Assembly (NCBI GenBank): GCA_036380435.1
Contig: DASVES010000287.1
Span: forward strand, 1 to 5,790
Length of the DNA: 5,790 nucleotides
From: DASQDT01 sp036380435
Lineage (GTDB): Bacteria > Acidobacteriota > Blastocatellia > Pyrinomonadales > Pyrinomonadaceae
Reading direction: 5' to 3'
This document shows, in pieces, positions 1 through 5,790 of the stretch. The notes under the pieces were generated by a model, which ran no database searches, was not told the origin of the DNA, and worked only from the letters and a program-made list of their open reading frames with translations. Both the position numbers and the translations under genes were made by a program. Position 1 is the stretch's first letter. Each line of letters opens with the position of its first letter.

Positions 1-93
1 GGGGCGGGGCGCATGCTCGACGCGCTCCACGCCTCGGGCCGCGACGCCGAGCACGTGCCGTTGCATTATTTGCGCGACGAGTTGAAGTTCTAG
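1..93 (+). CDS. C-terminal end of an unrecognised protein (5' truncated)
   Basis: Frame 1 is open from the first base to a TAG at 91-93 and gives 30 residues ending in HYLRDELKF. Codon choice is strongly G/C at third positions, like the other genes here, which supports real coding. The peptide is too short for me to assign a family; a helix-like, mixed-charge tail is all that can be said. The ATG at 13-15 is in frame but is more likely an internal Met than a start. The structured repeat at 95-330 begins one base after its stop codon, so that repeat would form the 3' end of its transcript. Confidence 0.55.
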   Translation, partial: GAGRMLDALHASGRDAEHVPLHYLRDELKF

Positions 94-94
94 A

Positions 95-196
95 ACGCGC
101 GTGCCCAGCCCCGTCAGGGGCGGAAGAGTGTAGCCCACGGCGTGAGCCGTGGGACATTCGTGAGGGAAAAGAGAAAAGCCCCGGAGGGGCGAAAGA
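95..196 (+). repeat. Structured intergenic repeat, unit A (three hairpins)
   Basis: Three consecutive hairpins are visible. The first is 108-121 (GCCCC, loop GTCA, GGGGC). The second is 134-153 (arms CCCACGGC and GCCGTGGG, loop GTGA), extended by TGT/ACA pairs at 129-131 and 154-156 with an AG bulge. The third is 178-190 (GCCCC, loop GGA, GGGGC). The unit matches the reverse complement of 230-330 nearly end to end. It lies directly behind the upstream + strand gene and in its orientation, so it would be read as a 3' UTR. From memory, similar GCCCCGGAGGGGC elements are scattered in Acidobacteriota and Verrucomicrobiota genomes; I could not check this. Confidence 0.8.
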
Positions 197-250
197 ATCT
201 CAAGCTTGAGCACATTGCTCGTTGAAGGCTCTTTCGCCCCTCCGGGGCTT
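176..250. repeat. Perfect 21-bp inverted repeat at the centre of the element
   Basis: Bases 176-196 are the exact reverse complement of 230-250, with a 33-base spacer between. The spacer contains a perfect 12-base palindrome, CTCAAGCTTGAG at 199-210. A transcript or single strand crossing both units could therefore fold either as separate short hairpins or as one long snap-back stem. No T-tract follows any of the stems, so there is no clear intrinsic terminator. Confidence 0.75.
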
Positions 251-330
251 CAAATTCTTTCGGGCGTATGTCCCCCGGTCTTACGACCGGGGCTACATTA
301 TTTCGCCCCTCCGGGGCTCGGCACGCGCGT
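230..330 (-). repeat. Structured intergenic repeat, unit B (inverted copy)
   Basis: Read on the minus strand from 330 to 230, this has the same order of parts as unit A: an 11-base edge identical to 95-105, a GCCCC/GGGGC hairpin (317-305), a central hairpin (292-273, arms CCCCGGTC and GACCGGGG, loop GTAA), and a second GCCCC/GGGGC hairpin (248-236) followed by GAAAGA. The central stem differs from unit A at three pairs, all with compensating changes. It sits 33 bases past the stop of the minus-strand lipoprotein gene and has that gene's orientation. Confidence 0.8.
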
Positions 331-363
331 ATCCGTGTTCTGTGTTTCGTCAGACTTTACAAG

Positions 364-1164
364 TCAACGCGCCTTCTTCTCAAAACGCTCTTTCAAAAGC
401 CGCTCCGCCTCGGCCACGGCCCGGCGGTGTTCGGGGACGTAATCGGGATTCGGCTCCATTGCGAGAAGCGCCTCAAGCTCGCGCCGCGCGTCTTCGCGGC
501 GGCGGGCGGCGAGGAAGGCGCGGGCCAGTTGCAGCCGCAGACCCGCGTTGTCGCCCCCAAACCTCAACCCCTTCTCCAGCAGCTCCACCGGACGCTTCCG
601 GTCGCCGCCGAGCACGCGCGGCAACCCCATCTCCACGCGCGCGAGGTGCAGGTACGCGCCGCCGCGTTCGTACCCTTCGTCCGCCGCGACGACCGCCTCC
701 ATCTCCCGCCGCACGTCGCCCACGGCGGCGAGGTCGCCGATGACGCCTTGCACCTCCGTGCGCCCGGCCAGATTGGCGCCCAGCCAGTAGTGCCCCTCGA
801 CGCCCGCGGGGTTGACGCGCACGGCCTGTTGCCCCGCCGCGATGCCCTCGCTGTAAGACGCGTCGCGCTCGCCCGAGTCCGCCAGCGTCTCGCCGAGGAA
901 GTGTAAAGACCTCGCGAGCTTCCAGTGCGCGCCGTAGTCGCCCTCGTCGAGTGTCCGCGCGCGCCGCAACAGCGCGACAGCTTCGCGCACGCGGCCCGTG
1001 TCTTCGCGCAGTAAGTAGAGCGCGTCAGCGCGCCCGATTAGCTCGGGGGCGCCGGGCGGGGCGGCCGGCGCGTTAACCGACTTCTCGGCCCGCTCGGAGC
1101 AGGAGAGGGCGAGCGCGGCGATGACGGCGGCGACGAGGGGTCTCAGTTTTCTTCGAAGGCTCAT
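364..1164 (-). CDS. TatT-family TPR lipoprotein (TRAP transporter T-component-like)
   Basis: Predicted 266-residue lipoprotein. An n-region RRKLR is followed by a hydrophobic stretch (about residues 10-20) and a lipobox-like ALSC with Cys22; alanine rather than leucine at -3 is slightly atypical. Residue +2 is Ser, compatible with outer-membrane sorting. The rest is alpha-helical TPR-like sequence: an E-G-HYWLG-NL block near 122-132, then YERGGAYLHLARVEMGLP, GGD and a LLEKGL helix, the pattern I know from TatT (PF16811), typified by Treponema Tp0956. TatT is a periplasmic TPR lipoprotein that associates with a TRAP substrate-binding partner; its role is poorly defined. No TRAP P, Q or M genes are in the window. 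I chose ATG at 1164 because it puts the signal peptide at the N-terminus; a GTG at 1206 would add 14 residues. Neither start has a good Shine-Dalgarno. The stop is TGA at 366-364. Confidence 0.75.
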   Translation of the reverse strand: MSLRRKLRPLVAAVIAALALSCSERAEKSVNAPAAPPGAPELIGRADALYLLREDTGRVREAVALLRRARTLDEGDYGAHWKLARSLHFLGETLADSGERDASYSEGIAAGQQAVRVNPAGVEGHYWLGANLAGRTEVQGVIGDLAAVGDVRREMEAVVAADEGYERGGAYLHLARVEMGLPRVLGGDRKRPVELLEKGLRFGGDNAGLRLQLARAFLAARRREDARRELEALLAMEPNPDYVPEHRRAVAEAERLLKERFEKKAR

Positions 1165-1219
1165 GGGGGAAGTCGGACGCGCCGCGCGGCAATCCTTCTT
1201 GTCCACGCGGACGCGCGGC

Positions 1220-1225
1220 AGTATA
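1220..1225 (-). promoter_or_regulatory. Possible -10 element for the TatT-like gene
   Basis: The minus strand reads TATACT here, close to the consensus TATAAT. No good -35 hexamer sits at 16-18 bases; TTCGAC occurs only at a 14-base spacing. Transcription from it would start near 1213, leaving almost no leader for the GTG at 1206 but about 50 bases for the ATG at 1164. This mildly supports the ATG start. Weak evidence in total. Confidence 0.2.
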
Positions 1226-1301
1226 TCATCAGCCTTTGTGTCGAAGGGCGACGGTCGCGTTTAAGTCGCTCACGCTAAAAGGTTTCGCGCGGGCGTCGGC
1301 C

Positions 1302-1322
1302 CGGCAAAATACATTTTTGCCG
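1302..1322. promoter_or_regulatory. Perfect 8-bp inverted repeat, candidate operator
   Basis: Arms CGGCAAAA (1302-1309) and TTTTGCCG (1315-1322) flank a TACAT spacer, giving a 21-base dyad in the divergent intergenic region. It ends 10 bases before a -10-like TATAGT, so it covers where a -35 element and sigma contacts would lie. That position is typical of a repressor site. A terminator is unlikely, because no gene reads into it from either side. Confidence 0.45.
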
Positions 1323-1332
1323 CCGAATAAGG

Positions 1333-1338
1333 TATAGT
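1333..1338 (+). promoter_or_regulatory. Possible -10 element for the + strand gene string
   Basis: TATAGT differs from the -10 consensus at one position. The hexamers 16-18 bases upstream (for example TACATT at 1310-1315) are poor -35 matches and fall inside the dyad at 1302-1322. A start site near 1345 would give a leader of about 84 bases to the TTG at 1429. Confidence 0.35.
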
Positions 1339-1415
1339 GCAGCCCTACGCGAACAATTGAACCGGGCCGATAGGGGTTCGATAAACAAAACCATTCGACA
1401 CGAAGGGACGCTGGG

Positions 1416-1420
1416 GGAGG
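1416..1420 (+). promoter_or_regulatory. Shine-Dalgarno deciding the HAD gene start
   Basis: GGAGG, within GGGGGAGG at 1413-1420, lies eight bases before the in-frame TTG at 1429. It is the best ribosome-binding site I see in the window. The upstream TTG at 1357 has no comparable site. The resulting N-terminus (MAAAAFYDLEGTL) begins just before HAD motif I, as is normal for this family. Confidence 0.6.
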
Positions 1421-1428
1421 ACGACCAT

Positions 1429-2091
1429 TTGGCGGCAGCCGCTTTCTACGACCTCGAAGGCACGCTCGTGAGCACGAACCTCGTGCACACGCTGAGCTTC
1501 TACGCGCGCAACCAGCAGGGCCTCCTGCGCAGCTTTCGGAAGAGCGCGGCCACCGTGATGAGCTTGCCGCTCTTCGCCGTCACCGACCAGTACAGCCGCA
1601 AGGTCTTCAACGATCTCTTCTTCAAACGCTACCGCGGCGAGACCGAAGACCGCCTCCGCTTCTTCTCCGCCGAGCTGTTCGAAAACGTGCTCAAGCCGGC
1701 CATCTTCCCCGGCACCTTCGACCTCATCGAGAAGTCGCGCCGCTTGGGCCTGCGGCAGGTGGTCGTCACGGGCGCGCTCACCTTCTCCGTCGATCCGCTG
1801 ATGCGCCACCTCGGCATTGACGACTACGTCGCCAACCGCCTGGAGTTCGTCAACGGCGTGGCGACGGGTCGGCTGCTGCCGCCGGTGCTGGCGTCGGCCA
1901 CAAAGGCGAAGTGGATCCGCGAGTTCGCCGAGCGCGAGGGGCTGAACCTCTCGGAGTCTTACGCCTACTCCGACAGCATGAGCGACCTGCCCATGCTCTC
2001 CATCGTCGGCCACCCCGCGGCCGTCAACCCCGACATGCGTCTGCGCCAGACGGCGCTGCATCACGACTGGCCGGTGCTGAACTTGAAGTGA
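1429..2091 (+). CDS. HAD-IB family hydrolase (SerB-like phosphatase)
   Basis: 220-residue cytosolic HAD-superfamily protein, probably a phosphomonoesterase; the substrate is unknown. Motif I is FYDLEGTL with the nucleophile Asp at residue 8. Motif II is VVVTGA with Thr114. A motif III lysine (159 or 161) lies in ATKAKWI. Motif IV is YSDSMSDLPML with Asp182 and Asp186. The segment between motifs I and II is the helical C1 cap of subfamily IB, shared with phosphoserine phosphatase. Motif I has Glu10 where the usual DxD has its second Asp, the general acid/base. The start is TTG with a strong Shine-Dalgarno; an in-frame TTG at 1357 would add 24 residues with no family resemblance. Its TGA stop lies inside the heptamer repeat. 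As first gene of a string with a fatty acyl reductase, it may act on a lipid phosphate (inference). Confidence 0.85.
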   Translation: MAAAAFYDLEGTLVSTNLVHTLSFYARNQQGLLRSFRKSAATVMSLPLFAVTDQYSRKVFNDLFFKRYRGETEDRLRFFSAELFENVLKPAIFPGTFDLIEKSRRLGLRQVVVTGALTFSVDPLMRHLGIDDYVANRLEFVNGVATGRLLPPVLASATKAKWIREFAEREGLNLSESYAYSDSMSDLPMLSIVGHPAAVNPDMRLRQTALHHDWPVLNLK

Positions 2092-2162
2092 TAAGTGATA
2101 AGTGATGAGTGATAAGATGCTTTTTCTGTCACTCATCACTTATCACTCATCACTTATCACTT
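2086..2162. repeat. Heptamer-repeat inverted repeat (long hairpin)
   Basis: The left arm is four heptads, AAGTGAT three times then GAGTGAT, at 2086-2113. The right arm is the reverse-complement series, five heptads to 2162. Bases 2093-2116 and 2139-2162 form a perfect 24-bp inverted repeat around a 22-base loop containing TTTTT. It occupies the whole gap between the HAD gene and the LarA-like gene, supplies the HAD gene's TGA stop and ends four bases before the next ATG. Heptad arrays of this sort are known as intergenic repeats in several phyla, for example the STRRs of cyanobacteria. Confidence 0.8.
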
Positions 2163-2166
2163 GCTT

Positions 2167-3765
<1,599 letters not shown>

Positions 3766-3788
3766 GATGTGAGCAAGGCGTTTAAGAC

Positions 3789-4367
3789 ATGAGCACGACC
3801 ACGAAACTAATTACGGCCGACGAACTGCTGGTGATGCCTCACCCAGACGCGCGCGGGAACAAGCGCGTCTTGGAACTCATCCGCGGGGAGCTGAAGATAA
3901 TGTCACCCACCGGCCTTACTCACGGGATTATCTGTACGGAACTCGTGGTTGAATTAACCAGGTTCGTGAAAGCCAATAACCTCGGGATAGTTGTTGGCCC
4001 GGAGACAGGGTGCGTCGTCGAGCGCAACCCTGACAGCGTGCTCGGCGTCGATGTCGCCTACGTCAGCCACGAACGGATGAAGGGAGTGGAAAATCTGGAA
4101 AAATTTCTACCCTTCGCCCCCGACCTTGCCGTCGAGGTGTTAAGCCCGACCAACACCGCTCAGGAGATGGACGAGAAGGTCGCGCTCTACTTCGCCGGCG
4201 GCGCGGGGGCCGTATGGGTCTTTAATCCGAGGCGGCGGACTGTCGCCGCATACACATCACCTTTCGATGTACGCATTCTGGGCGAACAGGATGTGCTTGA
4301 CGGCGGGGGCGTTCTTGAAGGATTCAGTTTAGAGCTGTCGAAGCTGTTCTCCGCCATCAACAGTTAA
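3789..4367 (+). CDS. Uma2 family protein (DUF820, PD-(D/E)XK nuclease fold)
   Basis: 192 residues, the usual size for Uma2/DUF820. Family landmarks: an N-terminal TADELLVMP, then LELIRGELKIMSPTGLTHG (28-46), GVDVAYV with candidate active-site Asp88, DLAVEVLSPTNT with Glu116, Lys130 in the following helix, and YFAGGAGAVWVFNPRRRTVAAY. These fit the restriction-endonuclease-like fold. The cellular role of the family is unknown; it is greatly expanded in cyanobacteria and other environmental bacteria and often suspected to be mobile. It starts 23 bases after the LarA-like stop and ends 17 bases before the next ATG, so it is probably co-transcribed. Its codons are more A/T-rich than those of its neighbours, which suggests separate ancestry. 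No antitoxin, transposase or terminal repeat accompanies it. Confidence 0.88.
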   Translation: MSTTTKLITADELLVMPHPDARGNKRVLELIRGELKIMSPTGLTHGIICTELVVELTRFVKANNLGIVVGPETGCVVERNPDSVLGVDVAYVSHERMKGVENLEKFLPFAPDLAVEVLSPTNTAQEMDEKVALYFAGGAGAVWVFNPRRRTVAAYTSPFDVRILGEQDVLDGGGVLEGFSLELSKLFSAINS

Positions 4368-4384
4368 GCCGTCTTCGTGTACAG

Positions 4385-5790
4385 ATGAAATTATCTCCGA
4401 CAGAGATTTATAACGGCCGCAACGTCTTCATCATCGGGGCCACCGGCTTTTTGGGCAAGGTGACGCTCTCGATGCTGTTGCACCGCTTCCCCGGCGTGGG
4501 GCGCGTCTACGTCACCGTGCGCGCGCGCTCGCAGGAGGAGTCGGAGACGCGCTTCTGGAACAACGTCATCACCGCGCCGCCCTTCGACCCGCTGCGCGAC
4601 CTCTACGGCGCGGCCTTCGAGGGCTTCGTCCGCGACAAGGTCTCAATCGTCAACGGCGACATCGCGCAGGACAATCTCGGGATGACGGAAGAGGAGGCGC
4701 AGGCGGTCGCCTCGGATATCTCGGTCATCATCAACAGCGCCGGCAACGTCACCTTCAACCCGCCGCTGGAGAGCGCGCTTCGGACCAACGTCGTCGGCAC
4801 GAAGAACGTCATCGCGTTTGCGAAGCGGATGAAGCGGCCGGCGCTGCTGCACGTCTCGACCTGCTTCGTCGCCGGCAACCGCTCCGGCCCCGTGTGGGAG
4901 AGCGACCCCGTCGTCGGCTACTTCCCGCGCCGGGAGGAGATGCCGGGCGTCGAGTTCTCCGTCGAACAGGAGATCAAAGACAGCGAGCGTCTGGCCGAGC
5001 GCGTGCGCGACGAGGTGCGTGACGCCGTGACGGCCGCGCGCTTCCGCGAGCTTGCGCGCAAGCGTCTCGTCGAAGAGGGGCGCGACGCGGACGACCTCGA
5101 CGCGATGGGTCTTGCCGTCGCCCGCGAGCGCAAGATGTGGACGCGCGAGCGCCTGACGGAACTCGGCACCGAGCGCGCACACTTCTGGGGCTGGCCCAAC
5201 ATCTACACCTACACCAAGAGCCTCGGCGAGCAATTAGTCGCCGCCGAGGAGGGGATAGTTAAGGCCATCGTGCGGCCGAGCATCGTCGAGTCGGCCGCCG
5301 AGTTCCCCTTCCCCGGCTGGAACGAGGGCTTCACCACCACGGCCCCGCTCATCTTCATCGCCCTCAAAGGGCAGACGCTCATTCCCGTCAACGAGAAACT
5401 GATACTCGACATCACGCCCGTCGATTCGGTCGCCGCCTTGATGCTCGCGGTCGCCGCCGAGGCGTGCGTGCGCGAGCCGCGACTCGTCTATCAGGCCGCC
5501 ACCGGCGACAGCAATCCGAACACGATGGAGCGCATCGTCGGCCTGCTCGGCCTCTACAAGCGCCAGCACTTCCGCGACAAAGACTCGGGCCTGCGCATCG
5601 TCAACGAGGTGGCCGGGCGGATGGAAACCAAGCCCGTCACGCCCTCCCGCTTCGAGAAGACCTCGACGCCGATGGTCAACGCCGCGGCGAAGAAAGTCTC
5701 CAGCCTGCTCGACGGCGTGCGGCCACGTTGGGGCGGCGGCCGACTCACCGAGATCATCGACCGCGCGAAGGAGACCGTTGACCGCGTCGA
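4385..5790 (+). CDS. Fatty acyl-CoA reductase-like SDR (male-sterility/NAD-binding 4 domain), 3' truncated
   Basis: Open for 468 codons with no stop before the window ends. The N-terminus has a Rossmann fold with IIGATGFLGK (16-25). It is followed by GDI (91-93), INSAGNVTFNPPLESALRTNVVGT (116-139), HVSTCFVAG (156-164) and PNIYTYTKSLGE (271-282) carrying catalytic Tyr274 and Lys278 (YxxxK). IVRPSIVES then leads to EFPFPGW (306-312), a hallmark of plant and animal fatty acyl-CoA reductases (PF07993). These enzymes reduce acyl-CoA or acyl-ACP with NADPH to aldehyde or alcohol. Residues about 190-265 are a long, highly charged, probably helical insertion, also seen in FARs. The C-terminal FAR domain or fused extra domains would lie past 5790. 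The start is ATG, 17 bases after the Uma2 stop, with no clear Shine-Dalgarno. Substrate and product are not decided by the sequence. Confidence 0.88.
   Translation, partial: MKLSPTEIYNGRNVFIIGATGFLGKVTLSMLLHRFPGVGRVYVTVRARSQEESETRFWNNVITAPPFDPLRDLYGAAFEGFVRDKVSIVNGDIAQDNLGMTEEEAQAVASDISVIINSAGNVTFNPPLESALRTNVVGTKNVIAFAKRMKRPALLHVSTCFVAGNRSGPVWESDPVVGYFPRREEMPGVEFSVEQEIKDSERLAERVRDEVRDAVTAARFRELARKRLVEEGRDADDLDAMGLAVARERKMWTRERLTELGTERAHFWGWPNIYTYTKSLGEQLVAAEEGIVKAIVRPSIVESAAEFPFPGWNEGFTTTAPLIFIALKGQTLIPVNEKLILDITPVDSVAALMLAVAAEACVREPRLVYQAATGDSNPNTMERIVGLLGLYKRQHFRDKDSGLRIVNEVAGRMETKPVTPSRFEKTSTPMVNAAAKKVSSLLDGVRPRWGGGRLTEIIDRAKETVDRV

Noticed and set aside
305..317. Intrinsic terminator for the TatT-like gene
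   Set aside because: The stem is only 5 bp with a 3-base loop and is not followed by a T-tract in the minus-strand direction.
206..906. Overlapping + strand open frames across the repeat element and the TatT-like gene
   Set aside because: They begin inside the hairpin repeats, give low-complexity Arg/Pro/Ala-rich products and run antisense to a gene with a signal peptide and family motifs.
1345..2139. 264-codon minus-strand open frame opposite the HAD gene
   Set aside because: It starts inside the heptamer repeat and its product is a His/Val/Glu-rich mirror of high-GC coding; the + strand frame carries all the HAD motifs.
2086..2162. CRISPR-like or tandem-repeat array
   Set aside because: The repeats are seven bases long, contiguous and without spacers; they are an inverted heptad array, not CRISPR.
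4643..5569. Minus-strand frames opposite the acyl reductase
   Set aside because: The + frame is uninterrupted for 468 codons with clear FAR motifs; the opposite frames are compositional shadows.

Overview
This GC-rich window has the look of a soil or thermophile bacterium of the Acidobacteriota, perhaps the Blastocatellia. That placement rests on overall composition, the style of the intergenic repeats and the gene families, not on a marker gene, so it is tentative. No rRNA, tRNA, transposase or CRISPR array is visible.

Layout. (1) Positions 1-93 are the last codons of an unrecognised + strand gene. (2) Positions 95-330 hold a structured inverted-repeat element made of two roughly 100-nt units facing each other, each with three hairpins. 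The central hairpins keep their pairing by compensatory changes and both have GNRA-type loops. (3) A lipoprotein of the TRAP-transporter TatT family lies on the minus strand (364-1164). (4) A divergent intergenic region (1165-1428) contains a perfect 8-bp inverted repeat just upstream of a -10-like hexamer. (5) A + strand gene string then runs to the window edge: a HAD-IB phosphatase-like protein (1429-2091), a divergent member of the LarA/DUF2088 nickel-pincer racemase superfamily (2167-3765), a Uma2/DUF820 nuclease-fold protein (3789-4367) and a fatty acyl-CoA reductase-like protein (4385 to past 5790, cut by the window). A heptamer-repeat hairpin fills the gap between the HAD gene and the LarA-like gene.

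How the genes may work together. The reductase carries the NAD(P)-binding motif, YxxxK and the FPGW signature of the plant and animal fatty acyl reductases, and a HAD phosphatase-like gene heads the same string. A lipid pathway (fatty alcohol, wax or ether lipid) is a reasonable hypothesis. The LarA-like protein keeps the cofactor lysine but has lost several racemase residues, so its reaction is open. The Uma2 gene looks like a later insertion into the string. The most novel signals are the covarying inverted repeat at 95-330 and the divergent LarA-like enzyme linked to an acyl reductase.
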